In this document: in pieces, positions 1-10,365 of the stretch
Numbering within the stretch: the first letter of the stretch is position 1
Layout: each line of letters begins with the position of its first letter
DNA from: an uncultured Planctomycetaceae bacterium
GTDB taxonomy: Bacteria > Planctomycetota > Planctomycetia > Planctomycetales > Planctomycetaceae
Direction of reading: 5' to 3'
Assembly (NCBI GenBank): GCA_903896675.1
Contig: CAITYU010000124.1
Span: forward strand, 1 to 64,000
Length of the DNA stretch: 64,000 nt
Made by a program: the position numbers and the translations under genes
Notes under the pieces: model-generated
Told to the model about the DNA's origin: nothing
The model's database searches: none
What the model saw: only the letters and a program-made list of their open reading frames with translations

Positions 1-208
1 ACCGCCCGAACCCTGTCTGCAACCGTCCACCCCATCACACGCTCCCCGGGACAGGCAACCTGCAATCCCGCATTTCAGTCGCAGGCAATGGCCCGCTTCA
101 GTGCAATCCCGCAGTACTATTCTCTAAGATTTACCGCCGGGTGCAATTCCCCGCTCAGATTCCTCCGAACTCAGCCCACGTCGCAGACTTCAGACTCACG
201 TTCCCGCT

Positions 209-892
209 ATGCCCATCTCCCCCGACACCGCACTGCCTGCTGTCCTGCTTGTCAGAACACGACGCTCACGCGTTCGCGATCTGAAGGGGTTTCGCAAATC
301 GCATCAATTGCCCACCGAATACAATGATCACACGGCGGCGTTCATCGCGCGTATCGCGGGCGAAGACCTTGCAGAACACCTCGAACATCGCTTCAGTGAC
401 TTTCGCCGACAGTTGAAATGCCGCCGGACGGACCTCGTCATCACTGAACCCGAAGCAGGGATCGCAGCAATCACCACACCGTGGTTCGAATACCGGATCT
501 GCGCAGCACTCGCACCCGACGACCCCAGCGAAGTTGTCTGGCGCTGGCAACTGGCCGATCTGCAATCCGCCGCGCGTCTCAACTCACCCGAAATCGCCAG
601 CCTGTTCCAGGGCTACTTTGACACGGTGGAGTTTTCTCCGCCAGCGTCCATCGACATCGCAGAACTCATCGATCGCCTGGAGGATCTGCAACCCGCAGGA
701 ATTGTGCTGGACTACGACCGACAGGCCACGTGGTGCTCGCTGCAGCTGACTGCCGCCTCCGCAGTACTCACCGTCACCTCTGACCTGCTGTCCTTCACCA
801 TCGCCAGCCCGCCAGCGCCTGCCGTGCTGCTGCAGGCCTTTCTCAGAGCTCGCGACAGCTTCGTGCAGCCAGCCGGACCGGCAATCGGGTAA
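209..892 (+). CDS. hypothetical protein (227 aa)
   Basis: Long ORF with no family motif recognised; start uncertain. Confidence 0.55.
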   Translation: MPISPDTALPAVLLVRTRRSRVRDLKGFRKSHQLPTEYNDHTAAFIARIAGEDLAEHLEHRFSDFRRQLKCRRTDLVITEPEAGIAAITTPWFEYRICAALAPDDPSEVVWRWQLADLQSAARLNSPEIASLFQGYFDTVEFSPPASIDIAELIDRLEDLQPAGIVLDYDRQATWCSLQLTAASAVLTVTSDLLSFTIASPPAPAVLLQAFLRARDSFVQPAGPAIG

Positions 893-1001
893 AACAGAGG
901 CCCGTTCAGTCTTTGCTCACCGGTGATCAGCATCCATCAGGCCATAGCGTCCTGGCCAGACGTTCAGCCGATATCCACAAGTCGATTTGCGACAGTCCGG
1001 A

Positions 1002-1430
1002 CTACCGGGGCGGTGCCAACTGGATCTGATCGGTCTCCTGCAGCAGCAGACCATCCGCTCCCACCGGAACCTGCCGGCTACCCGTGTCACCCTGCGGGGA
1101 CACCAGCATCGTGTCCTCCGGCCCCGCAGTCTTCGCTTTGGCTGCCATTGTCGCCACTCGCTCAGCGTCCTGATTCAGCAGCAGAGCACACAGGGCCAAA
1201 GCAGCAATGGCCAGTGCCGCTGCCAGGCGCACAGATCGCAGCGAGGCTGCCGGTGAGGAAACGGCCGGAGCAATAGTGGTCAGTACACGCCGCACGCTGG
1301 GCGCAGAAAACCCGGACTCCGGCAAAGCACGAGGAACTTCGCTCGCGAAAAAATCACGCAGCAGCAGATCCATCTGCTGGTCCGACAGCTGGCTCTGCGC
1401 CTGAAGACTGCGGTTGTCAGAACTATTCAT
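1002..1430 (-). CDS. small single-TM protein, candidate anti-sigma factor/regulator of the adjacent ECF sigma factor
   Basis: Starts inside the end of the sigma gene (MNSSDNRSL...); central hydrophobic segment (LAAALAIAALALCALLL); no zinc-finger motif. Confidence 0.65.
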   Translation of the reverse strand: MNSSDNRSLQAQSQLSDQQMDLLLRDFFASEVPRALPESGFSAPSVRRVLTTIAPAVSSPAASLRSVRLAAALAIAALALCALLLNQDAERVATMAAKAKTAGPEDTMLVSPQGDTGSRQVPVGADGLLLQETDQIQLAPPR

Positions 1431-1992
1431 GCTGATACCCCTGTTCAACCAGTATCTCGGCCAGCCGTCGTCTGGCCCGCGACAATCGCATGTCAATCGC
1501 CGCGGCCGAGCAGTTCATCACTGCTGCCATCTGCGCCGCTGACCAGTCCATCGAATACTTCATCACCAGCACCCGGCGGTCGTCCTCGTTCAGCTCTGCC
1601 AGAGCAGACCGGATCTGCTGCTGACGCTCGTGAAGTTCGGCCGTCTGTCGCGGATCCACTGCGCCGCCGGTGAAGTCATCCAGTCCGGGCAACAGACTGC
1701 AGCCACTGCTTTTACGCCGAGCCACATCCCGCAGCCAGTTCTGCCCCACCCGCAGCAACCACGCCCGCAGATCCCGCACCGGTTCACCCTGATGATCGTG
1801 CAGGCGCACAAAGGCCTCCTGCACCGCATCATGGGCGCGTTCAGGGTCGCTGCACATGGAGTAAAAAATTGCCCACAGTTCACGCGAATTTTCGCGATAA
1901 AAGCAGGCAATCTCTTCGTTCCGTGCCGGCACACCTGCCGCTGCGGATTCCGAACTGGTCATGCAGTCCTTCCAGACGTCAGAAAACGCCAC
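1423..1992 (-). CDS. RNA polymerase sigma factor, ECF/sigma-70 family
   Basis: Region 2 (AHDAVQEAFVRLHDH...LRAWLLRVGQNWLRD) and region 4 (LNEDDRRVLVMKYSMDWSAAQMAAVMNCSAAAIDMRLSRARRRL). Confidence 0.9.
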   Translation of the reverse strand: MAFSDVWKDCMTSSESAAAGVPARNEEIACFYRENSRELWAIFYSMCSDPERAHDAVQEAFVRLHDHQGEPVRDLRAWLLRVGQNWLRDVARRKSSGCSLLPGLDDFTGGAVDPRQTAELHERQQQIRSALAELNEDDRRVLVMKYSMDWSAAQMAAVMNCSAAAIDMRLSRARRRLAEILVEQGYQHE

Positions 1993-2106
1993 CCGGACGC
2001 CTTCGTACGCTCAACTACTGCCAGAAAGACGATGGCGATCACAGATTCCAACACCCGTTCCGCCCGAAAACCCCGGCCCGACAGCCTGCCAGCCCCCACC
2101 AACCGC

Positions 2107-3399
2107 TCATTTCCCACCAATTGCGTACAAATAACGGTCCGACCGCACCAGCAAATGCTGCCCATCGACCGCAAAACTGCCGTTGAACTGCCCACCGTCA
2201 CGCAGGTCGTTCCGCCCCAGCTCCTCAAATTTCGGAGCGGCCGGTACCACAATCGTGCGACCCTCTCGCGTCAGATAATAAATCCGCCCTCCAGCCAGTA
2301 ACGCCGATGCGTAAACCTGACCCGCACGATTCACCCGCTGCTCGTACACCACCTCACCCGTTTCCGCCGACAGACAGTACGCAATTTCTCGGTTGTCATT
2401 CATGAAATACAGGTGGCCGTCATGAAACACCGGCGATGTCACGTTGGACCCCTTCATGCTGGTCCACTTCCGCAGGCTATCGGTCACGTCCCCGCTGCCA
2501 CCCATCTGCACAGCCAGACCTGCAACCCCCGACCGACCACCAAGACAGTACACAGTACCACCATTGCACACCACACTGGGCACCATGTACCACGTAATGT
2601 CGGTCCGGCACGTCCAGTACTGTTCGCCTGTCTCCGGATTATACGAACGCAGGCTGCCCTGCATTGCCAGCAGCAACTCCAAACGTCCGTTTCCACTTCT
2701 GGCGATCACCGGTGTATTCCAGGACTCTTTGATCCCGTCCACCTTCCAGACCTCGCGCCCCGTTTGTCGATCCAGCGCTCGCAGCGTCTCACTCTCCACA
2801 CTGGCATTGACCAGTACCAGCTTCCCATGCAGTACCGGTGACGCACTTGATCCCCAGCCATGAGTTTTCGAGCCGACATCAGCGCGCCATTTTTCGTGCC
2901 CCTCGTGATCAAAGGCAATCACACCCGTCTTGCCGAAAAACACCACGACACCGGCCGAGTCGCAGGCCGGAGTGCTGGCGGCGAAGCCATGATCCCGAAT
3001 TCGCTCCTCCTCCGGCAGTTTCGCTTCCAGTTCACGCTGCCACAGCACCTTCCCGCTGATCCGCTCCACGCAGATCAGATGACGCCGGAGGTCCGCCTGA
3101 GTCCCCCCGGGCTGACCCGGTACGAAAAAGCCCGAGTAGCACGTGACGTAGATATGCCTGCCATAAACTACCGGACTGGACGCGCCCGGCCCCGGCAACT
3201 CCGTCTTCCAGGCGATATTCTCAGTTTCTCCCCACTGCAGCGGCAGTTGAACCTGCCCCGCATGCCCCTGTCCGTCCGCGCCGCGAAATGCACTCCAGTC
3301 CTCGCCCCGACAATAACCGGTCGACAACTCCACCGGCAGTATCGCCAGCAGATTCAGCAACCCGCTACAGACAACACGCAACCGCTTACCGCCTGCCAT
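2107..3399 (-). CDS. PQQ-like beta-propeller repeat protein
   Basis: Repeated strands such as W.R.ELPGPGASSPVVYGRHIYVTCYSG and SASPVLHGKLVLVNASVES; N-terminal signal-like segment. Confidence 0.85.
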   Translation of the reverse strand: MAGGKRLRVVCSGLLNLLAILPVELSTGYCRGEDWSAFRGADGQGHAGQVQLPLQWGETENIAWKTELPGPGASSPVVYGRHIYVTCYSGFFVPGQPGGTQADLRRHLICVERISGKVLWQRELEAKLPEEERIRDHGFAASTPACDSAGVVVFFGKTGVIAFDHEGHEKWRADVGSKTHGWGSSASPVLHGKLVLVNASVESETLRALDRQTGREVWKVDGIKESWNTPVIARSGNGRLELLLAMQGSLRSYNPETGEQYWTCRTDITWYMVPSVVCNGGTVYCLGGRSGVAGLAVQMGGSGDVTDSLRKWTSMKGSNVTSPVFHDGHLYFMNDNREIAYCLSAETGEVVYEQRVNRAGQVYASALLAGGRIYYLTREGRTIVVPAAPKFEELGRNDLRDGGQFNGSFAVDGQHLLVRSDRYLYAIGGK

Positions 3400-3635
3400 C
3401 TCTCACCTCCCCTCGCCGCAGTCACTCAGGCACTTGCAGATCCCGACACATCATCGCCCACACAAATCCACAAATACAAGTCAACTGACCGTCTCACGGG
3501 TTTCGGACACCCTGACTTTCACTGCAGTCTGCGGACTTCATCGTCGCGTTTCGCAAGGCAGAATGTCACAAACACCGTTGCGGGGCTGACTCCTGACTGG
3601 GTATTTCCCGCATGCCTCGATTACAATCGCGCACC

Positions 3636-6269
3636 ATGAATTCCGCCCTGCTCATCATCGCATTGCTGCTGGTCGCCGCGGCCGAGGAAAATGCTGTGCC
3701 GTCGGACGAGGCCCTGCTGCCCGACGGTCAGCAGACTTTCGTCACCGCCCTGCACGAACGCCTGCTGTTTGATCTGGCCGAACAGCACTGCCGCAGACAG
3801 CAGGCGACTTCCACCAGCCGCAACCAGCAGGCCCTCTGGCAACTGCTGATCACCGACGGGTGCGAACAAAAACTGCCTTTCCTGTCGGCAAAACAACGGC
3901 CCGAACTGGTGACCAGGGCGGCCACAGATATCACGGAATTCGTCACCGAGCGATTGCCCGGTGCAGTCACCGAGGTCCTGCTGCGGGTGCGGCAGGTGGA
4001 GCTGCTGGCAAGCGCCGCACGCCTCGAATGCCTGCCCGAACTGCTCACCCTTGACTCCGCCCACCCGCCACTGACTCCACTGAACCTGCAGGCTCGTCGT
4101 CGACAGTTCACACTCGCAGCCTGTCAGCAGGGCGCTGACCTCGCCGAAGCGCTGCTGAAACATCTCGACGTGCTCCGCGCCGACCTTGACCCCACCCTCG
4201 TTCGCTCCTGCCGACTGCGTCTGAGGTTCGCCATCGCACACTGTCTGCACACTCGTTCCCGCACAGCAACGGCCCCTGAAATTCCTGCTCTGCTGACGCA
4301 ACTGGACGAACAAACAGAACTGCTGGTTCGCAGCAGCGGTGACGCCGATCGTTTTGCGGCCCGACTGCTGCTGGCCGAATCACTCCTTGATCGTCGCGAT
4401 TTCCCCGCCTGTCAACTGCAGCTCCGCCGATTGCAGCCGGATATTCGCAGCCATGCCGATCAGACTGCAGCCACAACACTGCAGCTGCGTTCACTGCTGC
4501 TGCAGAACAAACCCTCCGAAGCACTGCAGGCCTCGCTGGAAATCAACGATGAAGCCCAGCGACAGAATTCTCAGATCCAACTGCTGCGTCTGCATGCATT
4601 GCTGCGACTGCACGAACTGCTGCTGGAACTGCAGAACTCTTCACCGCAGCGACAACAGTCCCTGCTGTCAACCGCCACAGAATTCCAGCAGCTCGGCCTC
4701 AGGCTGCAGACTCAGACCTCCGGTGTCCTGCTGGAGACCACACAGCGACTGCAGCAGCGTTTTGAACTGTCACTGCAGGTCGGGCCCAAAGCCGCCTCCA
4801 CTCTGGAACAGATCAGCGAACATATCGCCGCCGCTGATTTTCAGACCGCACGCAGCGAACTGCGACAACTGGCCGCCAACTCCGAACAACAGTCTGTCCG
4901 CGCCTATTCCCTGATGCAGGCCGGTGAACTCTCACTGCGACTGGCGGACTGGAACGCAGCACTCACAGAGCTGGAACAGGCTGCCAGTGCATTTCTGCAG
5001 CAGCAGAATATCGAACGGGCAGCCAGCGCTGACCTGCTCAGACTGTACTGCCTTGGACAGTTGTGGACCTTCGCTCCTGATCCCGAAAAACAAGCCCGAC
5101 AAACTGCCTACCGCGATGCGGTCGAACTGCATCTGAAAAACTACTCCGAACAGAAAACCGCTCTCGACGCTCGACTGTATCGCATCCGCTACCTGCGTTC
5201 CGAAGCCCCGCTGCGGGCCGCTGACGACGTCGTTCTGCTGCTGCAGAACACCACAGAAACGACTTCAACGCAGCTCGATCAGGCCACGCTGCTGTGCCTG
5301 CTGGCCGACCTGCTTATCACACATGCCAGCAGCCCCGCTGCCTCACCCGACAGCGACACCAGCACGCATCAGCAGCAACTGCTGAACACACTCCGCGAAT
5401 ACGCCCGGAGCGCCCCAACCACCGATCACCCGACCTTCACCGCCCACTCTCTGCAGCAGGTCGCCGCTGTCCTCTGGCAGCCGACCACAGACACTACCGC
5501 CGTCGACTGGCAACAACTTGCACGCGCTGCCGATACAGCACTTGCACTGCCACTGAGCGCCACCGCCGCTGCTGAGAACCACAGCGCACCCGGACTGCCG
5601 GATGACTTTCCTGATCTGCTGCAGCGCTGCCTGACCTCTGCCCGCTGCACCAGACTGCTGGCCGCCTGCAGATTGCTGGAACCCGATACCATCACCACAC
5701 CTTTGCTGCAGTCACTCACCGACAGTTCCCCCGAACTCCGCACACTCGCCATCCGACTGCTGCTGCCACATACAAACAACTCCGGAATACCCGGCACACC
5801 GCAACTGGCCGCACGGCTTTCAAAGCTGCACCAGTCAATACGGCAGCCCACCGATTCACTCGATCAGCAGTTGCAGTGGCTCAGCGAGGAAGCACGTCTG
5901 ACCAGAACCTCCGGCAGCACAGAAACACTGATCAGACACCTGACCGAACTGCAGCAGCAGTCCCTGACACCGCAGCAACTTGTGCGGCTGGCGGCCATCG
6001 CCGCTGCAGTAACGCCACAAGCCGACCGCAAGGCTGCCGACAGGGAATTGATCAGCTTCTGGCAGAAAATACGCAATCAAAGCAAATCCGGTGACGACCT
6101 CTGGCTGGAAGCTTCACTGCGACTGGCCGAAGCAGCGACCGTCGATGGAAGCCGCAAAGAAGCGCTCCGCATGCTGCAGGTCGTCAGCGTTCTGCATCCG
6201 AACTGGGGTACTCCCGCACGTCTGCAGCGAGCCAATGCCCTGCAGAAGCAACTGGAGTCTGCTCCGTGA
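3636..6269 (+). CDS. Leu/Gln-rich TPR/helical-repeat-like hypothetical protein with signal peptide
   Basis: Long ORF; N-terminus MNSALLIIALLLVAAAEE; helical L/Q/A-rich repeats; next gene overlaps as GTGA. Confidence 0.75.
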   Translation: MNSALLIIALLLVAAAEENAVPSDEALLPDGQQTFVTALHERLLFDLAEQHCRRQQATSTSRNQQALWQLLITDGCEQKLPFLSAKQRPELVTRAATDITEFVTERLPGAVTEVLLRVRQVELLASAARLECLPELLTLDSAHPPLTPLNLQARRRQFTLAACQQGADLAEALLKHLDVLRADLDPTLVRSCRLRLRFAIAHCLHTRSRTATAPEIPALLTQLDEQTELLVRSSGDADRFAARLLLAESLLDRRDFPACQLQLRRLQPDIRSHADQTAATTLQLRSLLLQNKPSEALQASLEINDEAQRQNSQIQLLRLHALLRLHELLLELQNSSPQRQQSLLSTATEFQQLGLRLQTQTSGVLLETTQRLQQRFELSLQVGPKAASTLEQISEHIAAADFQTARSELRQLAANSEQQSVRAYSLMQAGELSLRLADWNAALTELEQAASAFLQQQNIERAASADLLRLYCLGQLWTFAPDPEKQARQTAYRDAVELHLKNYSEQKTALDARLYRIRYLRSEAPLRAADDVVLLLQNTTETTSTQLDQATLLCLLADLLITHASSPAASPDSDTSTHQQQLLNTLREYARSAPTTDHPTFTAHSLQQVAAVLWQPTTDTTAVDWQQLARAADTALALPLSATAAAENHSAPGLPDDFPDLLQRCLTSARCTRLLAACRLLEPDTITTPLLQSLTDSSPELRTLAIRLLLPHTNNSGIPGTPQLAARLSKLHQSIRQPTDSLDQQLQWLSEEARLTRTSGSTETLIRHLTELQQQSLTPQQLVRLAAIAAAVTPQADRKAADRELISFWQKIRNQSKSGDDLWLEASLRLAEAATVDGSRKEALRMLQVVSVLHPNWGTPARLQRANALQKQLESAP

Positions 6270-7276
6270 ACCCTCAGCCGGAATTCCCCGCAGCCGACTT
6301 CAGCACCACACTCAGAACGTTGTCACCAACGACGCACTGGTGCCCGCAGATTCATGTGCCCTGCCCCGCATCACAACTCGCACAGATTCTGCAGCAGTTG
6401 CGCACACACTTGCCCCACCACAACCCGGAAGTCGCCTGTGATGACCTGACCACGGCCGAAAAGCTGCCGCTGAATCATGCAGCGGACTGCCGACTGCTGC
6501 TGTTGTGCCCGATTGTTCGCCCCCTCGACATACCCCGACTTGCAACTCTTGCTGCTGCACATTGCTGCTCTGTTGTCGTGGGACATTTTCGCCATGTGGA
6601 ACTGGTTGCTGCCGCCGCTCGGACCGCCTGTCAGCGGATTCCCGTTCTGGTCGAATTGAGCATGGGCCGACAACTGTCGGGCGTCACCCCAGGACCGGAT
6701 GCCTCCAACCTCGCATCCGCAGTCCACAGATTGCCCGAACTCCAGCTGCGCGGCCTGTTTCTCAGGCATCCCTGTCACGGCGTCCATGAACCCGAAGTGC
6801 AGCGCCGCTCCCTGCAGTCCGGACTGTCCATGTGTCGGCACACGCTGCAGATGCTGCTGCAACAGCAGCCCGCCACCGAAAATGACGGCACCGACCATGA
6901 CAGCCGTATTGTGCTGGGAAACCTGCCATTGAGTTTGCTGTCGGATTTTCACGGAGCTGCCGTCTGCAATCCGTGGCCTGCTGACAACAACATGCAGAGG
7001 CCGCACGAACTCATTTCCGTCAGTCCCTCAGCCATTCCCGCACTGGTCATTGCTCGGCCCACACTGGACATGTGCGTGGCTGCCAGTTTTACGGCAGCCG
7101 CTGCAACCGTCGACCGTCAGTGGCACGTCGCTCGCCCCGCAGGCGCCGTCATTTCCGACCACGTCGGCGGTTACTTCACACTGCAACTGGATGGGCCGGC
7201 ACTGGATCTGAAAATCGGCGATGAAATTGACCTTGAGCCACGGTCACAGTCAGCAGTTCCGGTTCACAGCCGATGA
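6266..7276 (+). CDS. alanine-racemase N-terminal / D-threonine aldolase-like protein (possibly degenerate)
   Basis: VLVELSMGRQLSGVTPGPDASNLASAVHRLPELQLRGLFLRHPCHG resembles the DSD1/D-TA barrel; GTGA overlap with the upstream ORF. Confidence 0.5.
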   Translation: MNPQPEFPAADFSTTLRTLSPTTHWCPQIHVPCPASQLAQILQQLRTHLPHHNPEVACDDLTTAEKLPLNHAADCRLLLLCPIVRPLDIPRLATLAAAHCCSVVVGHFRHVELVAAAARTACQRIPVLVELSMGRQLSGVTPGPDASNLASAVHRLPELQLRGLFLRHPCHGVHEPEVQRRSLQSGLSMCRHTLQMLLQQQPATENDGTDHDSRIVLGNLPLSLLSDFHGAAVCNPWPADNNMQRPHELISVSPSAIPALVIARPTLDMCVAASFTAAAATVDRQWHVARPAGAVISDHVGGYFTLQLDGPALDLKIGDEIDLEPRSQSAVPVHSR

Positions 7277-7326
7277 TTACCGCGGGGAGATCGGCCGTGA
7301 GCTTCAAAAGCCCCTCGATCGGCACG

Positions 7327-8199
7327 TCACCCACCGTTCTCAGGTTCGGCCCGCAGCGGGCGTCGCAGCAGCATCCAGACGGTTGGCCCCAGCACCATCG
7401 CAATTCCGGTCAGCGTCGTCAGCTCGTACGTTCGCTGCCACAGAATCGATTCGATCACCATTGCGAACGCCACCTGCGATAATGCCACGACACTGACACG
7501 TGCCGGAGCCCCGGCGGCAAAGGCCCGTGTCAGCATCAATTGACCGACTGTCGCCCCCAACCCCACACCCAGCAACAGCCAGCCATCACTCTGCAGACCT
7601 GACAGCACCACCGAAAATGGTCGCGCCCCCGGCTGCACCAGCAGTACCCCCAGCAGAATCACTACCGACACGGCCGAAAAGTGCACCACAACAGCATTCG
7701 CATCAATGTGTTTCAGCCGATGTAACCCCATCAGTGCCACGGCACTGGTCACTGAACCCGTGGCAGCCAGCAGAGTCCCCAGACCACCCTCACCCGTCGG
7801 CTTCAGCATCAACCCCACACCCACCATCGCACAGAACACACTGATCCACACGTCACGTCCGGGAGCCCTGCCCAGCACAGGCCACGACAGCACAGCGATC
7901 CAGACGGGGAACATATTGGTCAGCGCCAATGCGTCGGCAACGTTCAGATGAGCCAGTGCAAAGAAGTTGCACAGGACGCTCAGACTGCCCGCAATGCTGC
8001 GGATCCACAGTGTCCGAGGCCGGAGGAAGACCAGTTCTGAGCGAGCGGCGGCGGCCAGTGACAGCGCAATCACCAGCGCCGTACCGGAACGCGCCAGGGC
8101 GATGATCTGCCAGTCAAACACCCGACCGGCCGCATGAGTCAGGATGCCCATCAGCGAAAAGGCAAAGGCCCCGGCCAGCATCAGCAGATAGGGTCTCAT
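7327..8199 (-). CDS. DMT superfamily (EamA) transporter
   Basis: About 10 hydrophobic helices, N-terminal LLMLAGAFAFSLMGILTHAA, EamA-like duplicated fold. Confidence 0.85.
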   Translation of the reverse strand: MRPYLLMLAGAFAFSLMGILTHAAGRVFDWQIIALARSGTALVIALSLAAAARSELVFLRPRTLWIRSIAGSLSVLCNFFALAHLNVADALALTNMFPVWIAVLSWPVLGRAPGRDVWISVFCAMVGVGLMLKPTGEGGLGTLLAATGSVTSAVALMGLHRLKHIDANAVVVHFSAVSVVILLGVLLVQPGARPFSVVLSGLQSDGWLLLGVGLGATVGQLMLTRAFAAGAPARVSVVALSQVAFAMVIESILWQRTYELTTLTGIAMVLGPTVWMLLRRPLRAEPENGG

Positions 8200-8265
8200 A
8201 CCCGCCCCGATCGCACGGTCGCACCGCACTCAAGTGCGGCCACTGCCGCCATCGACAGGCTCACG

Positions 8266-9180
8266 CTACAACTGCTCCCGAACTGCAGCAGGCTGCCGTC
8301 GCAGTCGCTGCCACAGCGACCTCACAGGAGCAGAGAACGCGAAATACCCGAACAGCACCGGCAGAGCCAGCTCACGCACGATAAACACCAGTACGAGGCT
8401 GAACACAATCTGCAGGATCTGCAGTCGCCCCCTGCGGCCACGCACCAGTTGATTGAAAACGTGTGCGTACTTCAGGCGAGACACCATCAGAACGGCAGCG
8501 GAAAGCGTCACCAGCGGAACGATGACGACCAGCGCCGACCAGATGTACTGTTCGAAAGCTGCCAGACCGTGCAGATTGCCACCCGGTCCCAACTGCCCCT
8601 TCAGCTCATTCATCCCGATCGGCAGCGATGCCACCACGCCACCAGCGGCGGGTGATGGCAGGCCACTGAAAAACTCGTGCGAATCCTCCTCGTCCGTTTC
8701 CACGTTGAAACGCGCCAGCCGCAGAATTGCGCAGACCATGAACAGCACGGCTATCGCCCACAGAATTCGTGGATGAAAATGGAACGGAGCGATTGCTATT
8801 GTGTCCATCAGATGATGTGCCGGATGAGCCAGCTGCAGAAAAATGAACGCCGGTGCGACGCCGAAACTGATCGCGTCGCAGAGACTGTCCAGTTGAGCCC
8901 CGAAGTCAGAGGTCTGATTCGTCAGTCGAGCCGCGCTGCCGTCCAGCATGTCAAACAGCATCGCCAGAAAAATCAGCTGCGACGCCGTAAACAGCTCGCT
9001 GCCGCCAAAATGCTCTGGACCCACCTTCGCCGTAATCGTAATTGCTCCAAAGCCACAGGCAGCATTGCACAGCGTCAGCAGCGTGGGCAGAACTGCAAAA
9101 ACCTTCTGCCGTCGAGTCCTGCGGATGGGTGTTTCCACCACATCCGCCACGCCCCCTGTCTCAACGCCTGCAGATTTCAT
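8266..9180 (-). CDS. pssA: CDP-diacylglycerol--serine O-phosphatidyltransferase
   Basis: CDP-alcohol phosphotransferase motif DGSAARLTNQTSDFGAQLDSLCD; multiple TM helices; adjacent to a PSD gene. Confidence 0.9.
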   Translation of the reverse strand: MKSAGVETGGVADVVETPIRRTRRQKVFAVLPTLLTLCNAACGFGAITITAKVGPEHFGGSELFTASQLIFLAMLFDMLDGSAARLTNQTSDFGAQLDSLCDAISFGVAPAFIFLQLAHPAHHLMDTIAIAPFHFHPRILWAIAVLFMVCAILRLARFNVETDEEDSHEFFSGLPSPAAGGVVASLPIGMNELKGQLGPGGNLHGLAAFEQYIWSALVVIVPLVTLSAAVLMVSRLKYAHVFNQLVRGRRGRLQILQIVFSLVLVFIVRELALPVLFGYFAFSAPVRSLWQRLRRQPAAVREQL

Positions 9181-10265
9181 TTTGATGCTTCCTGGTAACG
9201 TGCCAGTATGGAACTTCCCGCCTGCACCTTATCACCCGGACGCACCTGAATCTGCAACCCGGCCTCCTGAGGCATCACCAGCTCCGTCCGCGACCCCAGC
9301 TTGATCATCCCAAACTGCTCGCCCCGCTGCAGCGCATCACCCGGCTTCAGCCAGCAGACAATCCGCCGCGCAATCGCACCCGTGATCTGACGCACAATCA
9401 TGCCTCGATACGGTGCATGATTTTCCTCCAGCAATACCGCCAGTTGCTCGTTCTCCCGAGCAGATTCCGGACGCAGAGCATTCAGATACTTACCCGGTCG
9501 ATACCTCAGACCGATCACTCGACCAGCCACCGGCGCACGATTGATGTGTACGTTGAAGATCGACAGGAAGATGCCAATCTTTACCGCCGGGCCACCAATG
9601 TACTCGTCGTGCGGCAACTGCTCGATATCCACGACCTTGCCGTCTGCAGGAGACACCACCAGTCCTGGCTGGGACGGAATCTGTCGACGCGGATTGCGAA
9701 AAAACCAGGCAATCAGCAGTCCCACCACAGCGGCTGCCGCAGACACCAGCCAGAGCAGCAACTGCTGCCAGCCAGCAAATCGCTGCGCCAGAAAAAAAGC
9801 CGCCACGCACAACAGCGCGGCCGTCAGCGTCATCACCAGCAGTTCAGCCAGACCAACCCGGGCAAACGGCAGCTGATCCCGCCAGACAAATGGATCATCA
9901 GCCGCGTCCCAGTACCAGCCACCCTGATTGCGATGAAACTTCAGGTCTCGCGGATCCAGCACCTCGTGCGGACAGGGATTGAAGTCACCCCGGCGACAGG
10001 CCGCCATCCGCCGCACATATCCACGACAGAATGTCTTCAGCAGAACCCGCCGCACCGCGCCCCAGCGCTGCTCCAGATGAATAATCACCCCTCCGCCCGG
10101 CTGAATATCCTTCAGCTGCGGATCCATGGGCAGCAGGGCACGACGACCAGCACCATTCCCGGCAGCCATATCGCCGGACGCCGTCCGGTTCTCTTCGGAC
10201 ATCAGCATTCTTTCACAGGAATTACCCGAGCTCAGCCGGCCGGACAGGTTCCGGCACAGCCCCAT
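9177..10265 (-). CDS. psd: phosphatidylserine decarboxylase family protein
   Basis: SPADGKVVDIEQL, NVHINRAPVAGRVIG, pyruvoyl-forming site IKLGSRTELVMP; overlaps pssA start. Confidence 0.88.
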   Translation of the reverse strand: MGLCRNLSGRLSSGNSCERMLMSEENRTASGDMAAGNGAGRRALLPMDPQLKDIQPGGGVIIHLEQRWGAVRRVLLKTFCRGYVRRMAACRRGDFNPCPHEVLDPRDLKFHRNQGGWYWDAADDPFVWRDQLPFARVGLAELLVMTLTAALLCVAAFFLAQRFAGWQQLLLWLVSAAAAVVGLLIAWFFRNPRRQIPSQPGLVVSPADGKVVDIEQLPHDEYIGGPAVKIGIFLSIFNVHINRAPVAGRVIGLRYRPGKYLNALRPESARENEQLAVLLEENHAPYRGMIVRQITGAIARRIVCWLKPGDALQRGEQFGMIKLGSRTELVMPQEAGLQIQVRPGDKVQAGSSILARYQEASK

Positions 10266-10365
10266 TATCCGGGTCGGCGGACAGATTGCAAATCGCCTGC
10301 CGCGAACCCGGGCCGTTTTCGGAGCAGCGGGAGCCTGCCGCAGCAGAGCTCCTGCCCAGCCACAT

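Noticed and set aside
3636-6269. High density of CTGCAG sites as a possible DNA signal
   Set aside because: Explained by frequent Leu-Gln codon pairs (CTG CAG) in this L/Q-rich protein
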